Shown here piece by piece: positions 53,517 through 62,248 of a stretch of DNA of 64,000 nt. The number at the start of each line of letters is the position of its first letter. Position 1 is the first letter of the stretch. This stretch comes from an uncultured Eubacteriales bacterium. Lineage in GTDB: Bacteria; Bacillota; Clostridia; Christensenellales; Aristaeellaceae. The DNA lies in contig CALVNS010000013.1 of the NCBI GenBank assembly GCA_944349855.1, positions 1-64,000 of the forward strand. The letters are read 5' to 3'. The notes under the pieces are model-generated. The model was given only the letters and a program-made list of their open reading frames with translations. It was not told the DNA's origin and made no database searches. Both the position numbers and the translations under genes were made by a program.

Positions 53517-54335
53517 TCAGTCCGCCGCCTCCAGCCGCCGGCGCGGCACCGTCACCTGCATCTCCACGCGGTCGCCCAGGTCGCGCAGCGTGCAGTCCAC
53601 CTGCACGCCCGAGGCCTTCATCTGCGAGACGATGCCGCGAATCGCGTTGAGGTACAGCCGGTGGTCGCGCACGAGCGGGATCACCTTGCGCCCGCCCTGG
53701 CCCGCGGGCAGCGCGCCGCGCTCGCGCTGCACCGCACGCTCGACCAGCACCTCCGTGTCCCGCACGCTGAGCACGCACTCCGCCGCCTGGCGCGCGATCT
53801 GCAGCCGGTCTTGCAGACTGGTCAGCCGCAGCAGCGCGCGGGCGTGGCGCTCGCCGAGGCGGCCGCTGCGCAGCACCTCGCGCACCGGCTCCTCCAGACG
53901 CAGCAGCCGCAGCTTGTTGGCGATGGAGGACTGGCTCCTGCCCACGCGCGCGGCCAGCTCCTCCTGCGAGAGCTTGAACTCGCGGATCGCGCGCGCGTAG
54001 CCCTCCGCCTCCTCAAAGTAGTGCAGCCGTCCGCTGGCGAGACTGACGATCAGCTCGCCCAGCTCGCCCTCGTGGATGCCCTCGGGCATCACGATCGCCT
54101 CCGCCTGCGTGATGCCCGCGCGCCGCAGCGCGCGCAGCGTGCGCTCGCCCGCGATCAGCTCGTACACGCCGTCCTGCGCCGTGGCGCGCACGGTCAGCGG
54201 CTGTTCGTCGCCCGATGCGGCGCCCACGCCGTGGCGCGGCTGCGTGCGCGGCAGGATCGCCGAGACGTCAATCCAGCAGACCTGCTTGCAGGGCACGCCG
54301 TTCAAGAACACCATCTTTTCCTCCGAACGCAGCAT
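53517..54335 (-). CDS. noc: ParB-family nucleoid occlusion protein Noc
   Basis: A 272-residue ParB-like CTP-switch DNA-binding protein. Residues about 35-125 carry the ParB N domain with the GERTLRALRRAG motif; residues 130-180 a helix-turn-helix (LSQEELAARVGRSQSSIANKLRLLRL). Its place directly after rsmG matches noc of Bacillus, which blocks division over DNA, rather than parB, but there is no Spo0J/Soj partner here to settle it. The ATG at 54335 follows GAGGAGGAG. Confidence 0.8.
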   Translation of the reverse strand: MLRSEEKMVFLNGVPCKQVCWIDVSAILPRTQPRHGVGAASGDEQPLTVRATAQDGVYELIAGERTLRALRRAGITQAEAIVMPEGIHEGELGELIVSLASGRLHYFEEAEGYARAIREFKLSQEELAARVGRSQSSIANKLRLLRLEEPVREVLRSGRLGERHARALLRLTSLQDRLQIARQAAECVLSVRDTEVLVERAVQRERGALPAGQGGRKVIPLVRDHRLYLNAIRGIVSQMKASGVQVDCTLRDLGDRVEMQVTVPRRRLEAAD

Positions 54336-54408
54336 GGGGCTCCTCCTCCCCGGGGCCGCAGGGCCCCGATGCCCTGCGTGTTCTCCCCCCGCATGCCCAA
54401 TTCCTGCA

Positions 54409-54461
54409 AAGACGGGCGCCCTCCGGCCCGCAATCGTTCGCCGGAAAACGCCCGTCTTTTC
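54409..54461 (-). terminator. terminator-like stem between rsmG and noc
   Basis: On the minus strand AAAGACGGGCG and CGCCCGTCTTT enclose an inner CCGGCG stem. The T-run is only TTTGC, so read-through to noc is likely. Confidence 0.55.
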
Positions 54462-54504
54462 GCCTTTTTGACGCGCCCGCGCCCGCGCGGCGCGCGTCCC
54501 GACC

Positions 54505-55230
54505 TCATCCGAGGGGGTTCTTGCCCGGCAGACCCGCGCGGCGCGGATACTGTCGAGCGGTTTTCTGCCGCTTGGCGCACACCAGCAGCACATGCTGCCA
54601 GTCCCGTCCCGGCACCGGCGCATCCAGCACGCCCTCCAGCGCGCCGCCCAGCAGGTGCGCCGCGCGCCGCGCCTGCTCCAGCTCCGCCTGCAGGCCGGGC
54701 CCCTTCCACGCGATGGCCCGGCCGCCCACGCGCACGAACGGCAGCGTCAGCTCCAGCAGCGTGGGCGTGGCCGCCACCGCGCGCGAGACGGCCACGTCGT
54801 ACGCCTCGCGGCGCGCTTCATCCCGCGCCGCATCCTCGGCGCGCATGTGCACCGCCTGCGCGGGCAGGTCCAGCGCCTCGATCGCCGCCTGCAAAAACGT
54901 CACGCGCTTGCGCTGCGCGTCCAGCAGCGTCACGCGCAGGTCCGGCCGCAGGATGCACAACGGGATGCCCGGCAGGCCCGCGCCCGTGCCCACGTCGATC
55001 ACGCGCGCGCCCTGTGGGATGAGGCCCAGCGCCAGCGGCGCGGCAGAATCGAGGTAGTGGCGGTCGACCATCTCCTCGGGATCCAGCACGGCCGTCAGGT
55101 CAATGCGCGCGTTCCACTCCGTGAGCAGCGCGTGATAGCGCGCCAGCCGGTCCAACGTCACGCCGTCTGCCGCCACGCCCAGGCGCTCCAGGCCCGCCTG
55201 CAGCCGCTCCCTCACGCACCGATCTTCCAT
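54505..55230 (-). CDS. rsmG: 16S rRNA (guanine-N7) methyltransferase RsmG
   Basis: A 241-residue SAM-dependent enzyme (GidB) that methylates G527 of 16S rRNA. Motif I VIDVGTGAGLPGIPL, motif RVTLLDAQRKRVTFLQ and the VAVSRAVA segment are typical. The ATG at 55230 lies after GGAGAG; it overlaps the end of ydcF by 19 bases. Confidence 0.93.
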   Translation of the reverse strand: MEDRCVRERLQAGLERLGVAADGVTLDRLARYHALLTEWNARIDLTAVLDPEEMVDRHYLDSAAPLALGLIPQGARVIDVGTGAGLPGIPLCILRPDLRVTLLDAQRKRVTFLQAAIEALDLPAQAVHMRAEDAARDEARREAYDVAVSRAVAATPTLLELTLPFVRVGGRAIAWKGPGLQAELEQARRAAHLLGGALEGVLDAPVPGRDWQHVLLVCAKRQKTARQYPRRAGLPGKNPLG

Positions 55231-55820
55231 AGCACACTCTCCACAATGAATTTGGCCCAGCTGAGCGTCTCGCGCACGTGGTTCTTGAGCCAGTATTCCG
55301 GCTTGCTCTCGCTGCCCGCGCCCGTCGCCTCGATGCCGACCTGGCCGCACAGCGCCAGCGCGCGCGCCACGTGATAGTCGCTGGTGACGACCACCGCGCG
55401 CGAAAGCCCCTGCGCCTGCATGATCTCGCGCGCGAAGATCAGGTTTTCGCGCGTGTTGAACGACTTCGTCTCCGCCACGACATCTTCGGCCCGCGCGCCG
55501 TGCGCGATCAGCCACGCGCGCATGACCTCGCCCTCGGGCGCCGGCTCGTCGTCGCCCTGCGCGCCGCAGACGATGACCGTCTGGGGGCGTTCCTCATAGA
55601 TCTGCAGCGCAAGCGTGAGCCGCCGCTCCAGCGCCACGGACGGCGTGCCGTCGGGCAGCACCTGCGCGCCCAGCACGATCACCGCGTCCGACTCTCCGCG
55701 GGGGGACAGCGTCGCCTCGCGATAGACGACGTAGCCCATCAGCAGGGCAAACGCCGCCACGGCGGCCAGCGCCAGGCAACCGACGACCGTCAGCATCCGT
55801 CTAATCCTCCTCCAGACCAT
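55212..55820 (-). CDS. YdcF/SanA-type DUF218 membrane protein
   Basis: A 202-residue protein with an N-terminal membrane anchor (about 10-32) and a DUF218 domain (about 42-195): AVIVLGAQV, VIVCGAQGDDEP, ETKSFNTRENLIFA and VVTSDYHVARA. SanA-like members affect the envelope barrier; the reaction is unknown. Two starts have good sites: the ATG at 55820 after GGAGGG, overlapping radC by 20 bases, and the ATG at 55796 after AGGAGG. The first gives a more basic N terminus and is reported. Confidence 0.8.
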   Translation of the reverse strand: MVWRRIRRMLTVVGCLALAAVAAFALLMGYVVYREATLSPRGESDAVIVLGAQVLPDGTPSVALERRLTLALQIYEERPQTVIVCGAQGDDEPAPEGEVMRAWLIAHGARAEDVVAETKSFNTRENLIFAREIMQAQGLSRAVVVTSDYHVARALALCGQVGIEATGAGSESKPEYWLKNHVRETLSWAKFIVESVLWKIGA

Positions 55821-56598
55821 CGTATCCCTCCGTAGCGCCCGTCTGCAGTACCTTGCCCCGCCGGGCCGTAGGCATCGACGCCATCCTGACGCGGTAGTCG
55901 AAGTCCTCCAGCGAGACGAGCTGTCCCTTCTCGATCATGTGCATGTGCGTGAGCGAGCACAGCGCGTCGTCGCTGACGATGATGTGATCGATCAGCCGCA
56001 CGTCGATCGCGCGCAGCGCCTCCATCACGCGCAGCGTCGCGTCGTAATCCCCGCGCGAGGGCATCGCCTCCCCGCCGGGATGGTTGTGCGCGATCAGCAC
56101 GGCATATGCGTTGTGCAGCAGCGTCTCGCGCACGATCTCGCGCGGATAGAGCTGCGATTCGTCGATCGTGCCCTGGTGCATGAGCACGGGCTTGATCAGG
56201 TATCCCTTCGCGTCCAGGCACAGCAGGTACACGCACTCGTTCTTGCGCCCGCGCAGCAGCGAGCGGCAGTACGCGCCGGCGCGCTCGAGGTTGTTCAGCC
56301 GCGGGCGCTCGCGCTGCTTGTCGCGCTCGTAGTAGCTCATCAGCTGCGGCATCAGCGCAAGGAGCGCGGCGGCGTTGGGCCCCACGCCCGGCGTCTCCAT
56401 GAGCGCCTCCGGCCGCGCCTCGAGCACGGCGCTCAGCGAGCCAAAGCGCTCGATCAGCTGATGCGCCAGGGGATTGACATCCCGCTGGGGGATCGCAAAG
56501 CAGAGCAGCAGCTCCAGCGCCTCATGGGGCGCAAAGCCGCTCAGCCCCTCCTCAAAGAAGCGCCTGCGCAGGCGCGCGCGGTGTCCGCTGTGCATCAT
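55801..56598 (-). CDS. radC: RadC/JAB-domain protein
   Basis: A 265-residue protein with an N-terminal helix-hairpin-helix (LMETPGVGPNAAALLALMP) and a C-terminal JAMM metalloprotein domain with the zinc motif HNHPGGEAMPSRGD. The family is named for DNA repair but its biochemical role is unsettled. The Shine-Dalgarno GGAGG lies inside the end of the HAD gene, 3 bases from the stop codon, so translation is coupled. Confidence 0.92.
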   Translation of the reverse strand: MMHSGHRARLRRRFFEEGLSGFAPHEALELLLCFAIPQRDVNPLAHQLIERFGSLSAVLEARPEALMETPGVGPNAAALLALMPQLMSYYERDKQRERPRLNNLERAGAYCRSLLRGRKNECVYLLCLDAKGYLIKPVLMHQGTIDESQLYPREIVRETLLHNAYAVLIAHNHPGGEAMPSRGDYDATLRVMEALRAIDVRLIDHIIVSDDALCSLTHMHMIEKGQLVSLEDFDYRVRMASMPTARRGKVLQTGATEGYDGLEED

Positions 56599-56601
56599 AG
56601 G

Positions 56602-57270
56602 TCACGCCTCCAGCAGGATCGGCAGCACCCCGCCGATGTCCCCGGCCACGGGCATGCCGCACTGGCTCAGCCGCCTACGCGTGTTGTGCCCGCCCGCGAC
56701 GAGGATGCACCGGCAGCCCATGTGCGAGGCGACGAACGCGTCGGTGATCATGTCGCCCACGAGCACGGCCTCCTCGGGCGGAACTCCCAGCAGCGCCAGC
56801 TGATGCAGGCCGCGCTCCTCCTTGGTGCCGCCGCCGTTGTCCAGCAGGCCGGTAACGGCGCTCATGAAGGGCGTCAGGCCCAGGGCCTGGGCCTGATGCA
56901 GCAGCGAGGGCTCGTAGCTGGAAGAGAGGATGGACTGGGTGTAGCCCGCGTCGCGGATGGCCTGCAGCGCCTGCAGGGCGCCGGGCATCAGGCCCACGTT
57001 CACGGCCTCGCGGTTGAACGCCTCCAGGAACGTCTCGTTGATCCACTTGAAGTCGTACTTTTGCAGGTCGACGCCCAGGTCCTGATAGAACAGCTCGACC
57101 GGATTGCGCATGAACGTGCGGTACTCCTCCAGCGTGATGGGCTCCATGCCCATCTGGCGCAGCAGCCTGTTGTCGATGGACAGCGCCAGCTGCGCGTCGT
57201 TGAGCAGCGTGCCGTTAAAATCCCAGATGACGTGGCGGATCTTGGGCCTCATGGATTCCATAGATGTCAT
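56602..57270 (-). CDS. HAD-family phosphatase
   Basis: A 222-residue phosphoglycolate phosphatase-like HAD protein. Motif I reads WDFNGTLLND, so the second catalytic Asp of DxD is Asn; motif II SILSSSY, motif III the Lys of TKEERG, and motif IV VLVGDMITDA. The Asn variant recurs in some Clostridial HAD proteins, and such enzymes may still hydrolyse phosphoesters. RBS AAAGGAG 11 bases before the ATG. It starts 27 bases after the SNF2 gene. Confidence 0.82.
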   Translation of the reverse strand: MTSMESMRPKIRHVIWDFNGTLLNDAQLALSIDNRLLRQMGMEPITLEEYRTFMRNPVELFYQDLGVDLQKYDFKWINETFLEAFNREAVNVGLMPGALQALQAIRDAGYTQSILSSSYEPSLLHQAQALGLTPFMSAVTGLLDNGGGTKEERGLHQLALLGVPPEEAVLVGDMITDAFVASHMGCRCILVAGGHNTRRRLSQCGMPVAGDIGGVLPILLEA

Positions 57271-57297
57271 GGATGTCGTAGCTCCTTTGTGCTGTGT

Positions 57298-60200
57298 TCA
57301 GGGCGTCTCCTCAAACAGCGCGCGGATGTCGGCCTCGGACAGCTGCGTGGGCATCTGCTCGCCGGCGGTCACCATCGCGTCGAAGATGCGGCGCTTGCGC
57401 TCGCCCAGGCGCACGACCTGCTCCTCGATGGAGGCGTGCGTGATCAGGCGGATGACCTGCACCTTGTTCTTCTGGCCGATGCGGTGCACGCGGTCGGTGG
57501 CCTGATCCTCGGCGGCAGGGTTCCACCAGGGGTCGTAGTGGATGACCGTGTCGGCGCCGGTGAGGTTCAGGCCCGCGCCGCCGGCCTTGAGCGAGATGAG
57601 GAACACCTGGCCCTCCCCGCCGTTGAAGCGGTTGACCAGGCCCATGCGCTTCTTGGGCGGCGTCTCGCCGTCCAGGTACAGGCAGGTGATGCCCGCGGCC
57701 TCGAGGCGGCGCTGCAGGATGCGCAGCATGCGCGTGAACTGCGAGAAGACCAGCGCGCGGTGTCCTGCCTCCAGCGCGCCGGGCAGGATGTCCAGCAGCA
57801 TGTCGAGCTTGCCGCTGGAGGCGCAATAGTCGGGCAGGCACAGCGCGGGATGGCAGCAGATCTGGCGCAGCTCGGTGATGGCGGCCAGCACCTCCACGCG
57901 CCCGCGCTGCATGCCCTTGGTGCGCAGCAGGTCGTCCACGTGCCCGCGCAGGCGCAGCAGCGACGCCTGGTAGACGTTGCGCTGCTCCTCGGTCATGTCG
58001 GCGTACAGCTGCGTCTCCATCTTCTCGGGCAGCTCGCGCAGCACGTCGCCCTTGAGGCGGCGCAGCAGGAACGGGCGGATGCGCTGGCGCAGGGACTCGC
58101 TGTTCTGCCCCTCGCCGTGGCGGTGCATGAACTGGGCGTAGCTCATCAGATAGCCGGGCAGCACGAAGTCGAAGATCGACCACAGCTCGCCGGGATGGTT
58201 TTCCATGGGCGTGCCGGTCAGGGCCAGGCGCGTGCGCGCCGTCAGCTGCTTGACCGCCGCGGCGCTGACGGACATGGCGTTCTTGATGTGCTGCGCCTCG
58301 TCCAGCACGGCAAAGCGGAAGCGCACGTCCGACAGCAGCGCGATGTCGCGCCGGATCAGCGGGTAGGAGGTGACGAACACGTCCGCCTCGCCGGCCTTGA
58401 GCCGGTCGATCTGCGCCTGGCGCGCGGCCTGGCCGCCCTCGGCCACCAGCACGCGCAGCTCGGGCGCAAAGCGCAGCAGCTCCGCCTGCCAGTTGTAGAC
58501 CAGCGACGTGGGCGCCACGACGATCGACGGGCTGCCCGGCTCCTTGCGGCAGGCCCACAGCAGCAGCGCAATGACCTGCAGCGTCTTGCCCAGGCCCATG
58601 TCGTCGGCCAGGATGCCGCCCATGTGCAGCCGGTGCAGCGCCTGCATCCAGGCAAAGCCGCGCTGCTGATAGGGGCGCAGCACCTCGCGCAGCGGCTCGG
58701 GGCAGGGGTCGCCGGCCTCGCCCAGGCGCGCGGTCACGGCGCGCACGGAGTCGTCCACCTGCACGGGCAGGCCGCTGCCGTCCAGCAGGCTGGTCAGATA
58801 CGCCGCGCGGTAGGCGGCCATGTCCACCGCGCTGGAGCGGTAGCCCTCGGTGCTGTCGGGCATGTCGGCCAGGGTGCTGTCGGCGACCGTGTCGGCCAGC
58901 TCAAACCAGTCCTCCAGCCCGCTCAGATCCAAAAACGTGCCATCCTTGAGGTGAAAGTACTTCTTGCGGTCTCGCAGCGCCTGCAGGATGAGCAGCAGCT
59001 CCTCTACGGGCTGTCCGCTCTCCTGAAGGCTCAACTGCAGCACGCCGCCCTGCATGTGCAGCGTGCCCGCAAAGTGCGGTTTGCGCGGCGTCATGCGCCT
59101 AAAATCCTCCGAGCAGAAGACCTGCGCGCTCTCACGCAGCGCGTTCACGCCCTCGGTCAGGAAGGTGTAGACCGCCTCCGTCGCAGCCAGGTACACGCGC
59201 CCTGCGCGCACCCGAAAGCCTGCGCCGGCCAGGCACTCCAGCACGCGGTGCTCGCCCGCCGCGTCGCGCATGAGCAGCAGGCGCGAACCGCTCTGCGCCG
59301 TCTCCTGTCCCTGCGCGCCCTCCGCCTGCGCGGCGAAGGGGTCGATCTCCTCCTCGCCGTACGCAAAGACCGTGCGCGCCGTCACCGCGCGCCCCTCGCG
59401 GTCCAGGTATACGCGCGCCTGCAGCGGCCGGCGCACGATGCGCTCGGCCAGCGCGCCATCCAGCTCGACCTCGCCCGCGCGCGACAGGCGCGGCAGCAGC
59501 TCCGAGATCACGCGCTCCACCGCGCCCGCCTCGAACCGGAACACCGCCTGATCCCGCTGCGCGTTGTCCAGCAGCACCTGCAGCACCCTGCGCTGCGCCT
59601 GGGGCACGCGCAGCGCCTCCCCGTCGCACAGCATGAACTCGCAGTCCGCCGTCAGCGCGCGCAGGCGCGTGGGCATGTCCGCCGTCAGCTGCAGCTCGCG
59701 CCCAGACCCCTGCAGGAGAAAGTGCAGCTGCACAGGCCCCTGCACGACGCAGGGCAGCGACAGCAGCCGATCGCCTACCGCCAGGCGGAAGGGACGCGCC
59801 AGCAGGATGCGCAGCAGCCGCGCGGCGTGCGCGTCCGGAATGTTCATGTACTTGGTCTCGTCCGGCCGAACGGGCGCCGTGCCCGCCATGCGCTGGATGT
59901 ACTCGACCTCGTCCAGCACGCGCAGCATCAGCTCGTCCGCGCGCTCGAACGTCATCCAGGCGGGCTGGAGCGTAAAGCCCTTGCCGAATACCAGGGCCGT
60001 CCTTTCCCGGATCGCCTTGAGCAGCTGCGCGATGTTGCGCACGACGTAGAGCCGCTCCTGCCCCATGCGCATCGCCAGGCGCAGCCGCGCCCCCTGTTGA
60101 GGCTCGGGCAGCAGCTGCAGCGTCCACTCGACCTGCACGGGCGAATCCACCGGCAGCGCCGGCTCCAGCGCGCTGAGCAGCTCATCCGCGGCGCTGCGCG

Positions 60201-60495
60201 CGCGCCGTCGGCGCGCCTCCTCCACCAGCCCCGAGCCGTGCGCCAGCAGCATCGCCGCCACCACGTGGCGGCAGGGCTTGTGCGAGCCCTCAAACGCCGC
60301 GCAGCTGCACTTGCCGGCGAGCCTGTCGCCGATGCCCACGCGCACCGTGCGCCGCGGGTCGCCATCCACCACGTAGCGCAGGTCGTCCCTGCGCTCCTCC
60401 AGGGGCCGCACGGCCCCGCGCCTGTATATGGCCACGCCCGCCTCGAATTCCTCCTGAGGCGTCATGCGCTTGAGCTGTTCCAATTCGGGTGTCAA
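57298..60495 (-). CDS. SNF2-family helicase with SWIM zinc finger
   Basis: A 1065-residue double-stranded DNA translocase. An N-terminal SWIM finger (CSCAAFEGSHKPCRH) sits in the first 100 residues, then a middle region, then the SF2 core: Walker A DDMGLGKT, motif II LDEAQHIKN, motif III LTGTPMENH and the second lobe with YLDGETPPKKR and TDRVHRIGQ. These bacterial proteins are thought to act in DNA repair or remodelling of protein-DNA complexes. The TTG at 60495 is preferred as TGGAG lies 8 bases upstream; a GTG two codons earlier is the alternative, and the upstream region up to 60693 is probably untranslated. Confidence 0.87.
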   Translation of the reverse strand: MTPELEQLKRMTPQEEFEAGVAIYRRGAVRPLEERRDDLRYVVDGDPRRTVRVGIGDRLAGKCSCAAFEGSHKPCRHVVAAMLLAHGSGLVEEARRRRARSAADELLSALEPALPVDSPVQVEWTLQLLPEPQQGARLRLAMRMGQERLYVVRNIAQLLKAIRERTALVFGKGFTLQPAWMTFERADELMLRVLDEVEYIQRMAGTAPVRPDETKYMNIPDAHAARLLRILLARPFRLAVGDRLLSLPCVVQGPVQLHFLLQGSGRELQLTADMPTRLRALTADCEFMLCDGEALRVPQAQRRVLQVLLDNAQRDQAVFRFEAGAVERVISELLPRLSRAGEVELDGALAERIVRRPLQARVYLDREGRAVTARTVFAYGEEEIDPFAAQAEGAQGQETAQSGSRLLLMRDAAGEHRVLECLAGAGFRVRAGRVYLAATEAVYTFLTEGVNALRESAQVFCSEDFRRMTPRKPHFAGTLHMQGGVLQLSLQESGQPVEELLLILQALRDRKKYFHLKDGTFLDLSGLEDWFELADTVADSTLADMPDSTEGYRSSAVDMAAYRAAYLTSLLDGSGLPVQVDDSVRAVTARLGEAGDPCPEPLREVLRPYQQRGFAWMQALHRLHMGGILADDMGLGKTLQVIALLLWACRKEPGSPSIVVAPTSLVYNWQAELLRFAPELRVLVAEGGQAARQAQIDRLKAGEADVFVTSYPLIRRDIALLSDVRFRFAVLDEAQHIKNAMSVSAAAVKQLTARTRLALTGTPMENHPGELWSIFDFVLPGYLMSYAQFMHRHGEGQNSESLRQRIRPFLLRRLKGDVLRELPEKMETQLYADMTEEQRNVYQASLLRLRGHVDDLLRTKGMQRGRVEVLAAITELRQICCHPALCLPDYCASSGKLDMLLDILPGALEAGHRALVFSQFTRMLRILQRRLEAAGITCLYLDGETPPKKRMGLVNRFNGGEGQVFLISLKAGGAGLNLTGADTVIHYDPWWNPAAEDQATDRVHRIGQKNKVQVIRLITHASIEEQVVRLGERKRRIFDAMVTAGEQMPTQLSEADIRALFEETP

Positions 60496-60656
60496 CCGGG
60501 CCACTCCATTTCGGTTCCGGCGGACGCGCCGCCAGAGGGATAACCTTATCTCTATTCTGCGGTCCGCGCACAAATTCCTGCCGCGCTTCAGGCTGCGCGC
60601 GCGCATTTTTTCTTTCCATTGCCTTCCACGCACACTCTGCGCCCGGCTGAACGCAC

Positions 60657-60684
60657 AAAAAAAAGGCCCGCGCGCACGCGGGCC
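60657..60684 (-). terminator. terminator of hsp20
   Basis: On the minus strand GGCCCGCG, TGC, CGCGGGCC and a run of eight T residues. Confidence 0.9.
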
Positions 60685-60694
60685 ATGGGCCATT

Positions 60695-61144
60695 TTACTG
60701 GATTTCGATGCGGCGCGGGGCCTTGTCGGCCTCCTGCACGTTCTCCTTGGGCAGCGTCACCCGGAGCACGCCGTCCTCGTAGTGCGCCTGAATGCCATCC
60801 TCACGCACGCCGGTCAGATCAAAGCTGCGCTGGAAGCGGCCCGTGCGGCGCTCGCTGTAGATGTAGTTCTGGCGCTCCTCCTTCTGTTCGCTGTTCATGT
60901 TGGCCGCGATCGTCAGCGTGCCGCCGTCGACCGTCAGCTCAATGTCGTTCTGCTTGACGCCCGGCAGCTCCGCAGAGAGCTCGTAAGCGTCCTTGCCCTC
61001 CTTCACATCCACGCGGAACGCGGACGTGCCGAACATGTCGCCCATGTCGAAGAAGGAATTGAAGAACCGGTCATCCCACAGGCTGGGCACGGCGTTGCGG
61101 TTGGCCATCGAACGGTTGGTGTGAAGCGGAATCATCGAGAACAT
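60695..61144 (-). CDS. Hsp20 small heat shock protein
   Basis: A 149-residue alpha-crystallin chaperone. The crystallin domain covers about 40-140 (KEGKDAYELSAELPGVKQND, then DGVLRVTLPKE) and the C-terminal tail ends IEIQ, a variant IXI-type motif. It holds unfolding proteins under stress. The ATG at 61144 follows AAGGAGG. Regulation is discussed under the promoter: the sites match CtsR. Confidence 0.93.
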   Translation of the reverse strand: MFSMIPLHTNRSMANRNAVPSLWDDRFFNSFFDMGDMFGTSAFRVDVKEGKDAYELSAELPGVKQNDIELTVDGGTLTIAANMNSEQKEERQNYIYSERRTGRFQRSFDLTGVREDGIQAHYEDGVLRVTLPKENVQEADKAPRRIEIQ

Positions 61145-61234
61145 ATAACAGACCTCCTTGTTTGTCGGCTGATATTGCATTCGTTAGGGTCTCCGGGGCC
61201 GGGCTTCTTATGCCCTTTTCCTTTTGACAAGTGT

Positions 61235-61264
61235 ATTATACGTCAAAGGTCAAAGAAAGTCAAA
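61235..61264 (-). promoter_or_regulatory. hsp20 promoter with CtsR operator
   Basis: On the minus strand TTGACT (61258-61263), 17 bases, TATAAT (61235-61240). On the plus strand GGTCAAA-GAA-AGTCAAA (61248-61264) matches the CtsR consensus of two heptads with a 3-base spacer; a third CGTCAAA lies at 61241-61247. The site fills the space between -35 and -10, so a bound repressor would exclude RNA polymerase. Confidence 0.85.
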
Positions 61265-61459
61265 TATATAGAAGACAAAAAACAGCCTTCTGAGGCGAAG
61301 AGCTCCAATCCCGAGCAAATATTTTATAAATTCTAATAATTTTAAGTTTTTTCTTCGTTTTTCTTTGATTTTTGCATTTGTCTATCGCGGCTCAAACAGC
61401 GGCAGGGGCGCCCGCCTCCCTTGTGCGGACGCCCCCGGCTATGATTCCAAACGCACGCG
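61265..61459. other. AT-rich intergenic region, no gene
   Basis: Between the hsp20 promoter and the EAL stop codon. On the minus strand a GGGGCGTCCGC / GCGGGCGCCCC stem (61404-61436) may end the EAL transcript, but the T-run is poor. No other element is clear. Confidence 0.5.
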
Positions 61460-62248
61460 TCACCCGTGCGCGCGTCTCTTGGCATGCATCTTGATGTAGT
61501 CGCGCAGCTCGTCCATGGGCATGGGCGGGCCGATCATATAGCCCTGGCCTTTGAGGAAGTCGAGATGCTCGAAGAACTCGAACTGCTCGCCGGTTTCGAT
61601 GCCCTTGGCGCACACGAACAGGTCGAGCGTATCGGCGAAATGGGCGACGGCGACCAGCACCTTGCAGGTCTGCTCATCGTCCGGCACGCCGGAGGCGAAG
61701 GAGCGGTCCAGCTCCAGGCCGTCGACGTGCACCTCGCGCAGCAGGTCGATGTTGGAGTGGCCGGTGCCAAAGTTGCCCAACAGCATGGCGATGCCGACCT
61801 CGTCGTGCAGGCGGTTGATGTTGGCCACGCCGGTGGGGGTAAGGCGCTGCGCCTCGCTGAGCTCGAACTGCAGCTTATAGGGGCGCATCTTGGTGCGCTC
61901 CATCATGCCCAGCACCTGCTCGCAGAAGTCGGGCTCGTTGGCCTGCGCGGCCAGCACGTTGATCGAGAGCGTCACGTTGCTGTCGGTCTCGGCGGTGAGG
62001 CGCACGGCGGCCTCCATCGCGCGCTCCATGAACCAGGCGTAAAAGATGCGGGTGAGCTCCTCGTCGGCCTCGACGGCCCGGATCAACTCCTGGGCGGGAA
62101 TGCTCTCCCCGTCCGGCTGGCGAATCCGCTCTGCAAAGACCTCGTATGTGTTGCAGGTGTTTTTGCCGAACGTCCACTTGGGCTGACCGTAAAGCTCCAG
62201 CGCATCGTCCCGAATCAGCTGAAGTATTCGCTCCCGGTCCATCGTCAT
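61460..62248 (-). CDS. degenerate EAL-domain protein
   Basis: A 262-residue soluble protein with the fold of cyclic-di-GMP phosphodiesterases, nothing else attached. Key residues are only partly conserved: E36 (TYEVF for the EAL motif), N97 and E129 remain, but the DDFG motif is GNFG (158-161), and the catalytic lysine of LKIDR is Glu179 (LELDR). It is therefore probably a binding or regulatory protein, like YdiV, and not an active phosphodiesterase. RBS GGAGGG. It is not linked to another GGDEF/EAL gene, though an HD-GYP gene lies elsewhere in the window. Confidence 0.8.
   Translation of the reverse strand: MTMDRERILQLIRDDALELYGQPKWTFGKNTCNTYEVFAERIRQPDGESIPAQELIRAVEADEELTRIFYAWFMERAMEAAVRLTAETDSNVTLSINVLAAQANEPDFCEQVLGMMERTKMRPYKLQFELSEAQRLTPTGVANINRLHDEVGIAMLLGNFGTGHSNIDLLREVHVDGLELDRSFASGVPDDEQTCKVLVAVAHFADTLDLFVCAKGIETGEQFEFFEHLDFLKGQGYMIGPPMPMDELRDYIKMHAKRRAHG

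Noticed and set aside
55939..60543. Very long plus-strand open frame opposite radC, HAD and SNF2 genes
   Set aside because: It is the GC-rich shadow of real genes on the minus strand: low-complexity Arg/His/Leu/Val content, no ribosome binding site and no recognisable domain.
61144..61234. HrcA/CIRCE operator sought before hsp20
   Set aside because: No TTAGCACTC-N9-GAGTGCTAA is present; a CtsR-type site is found upstream.
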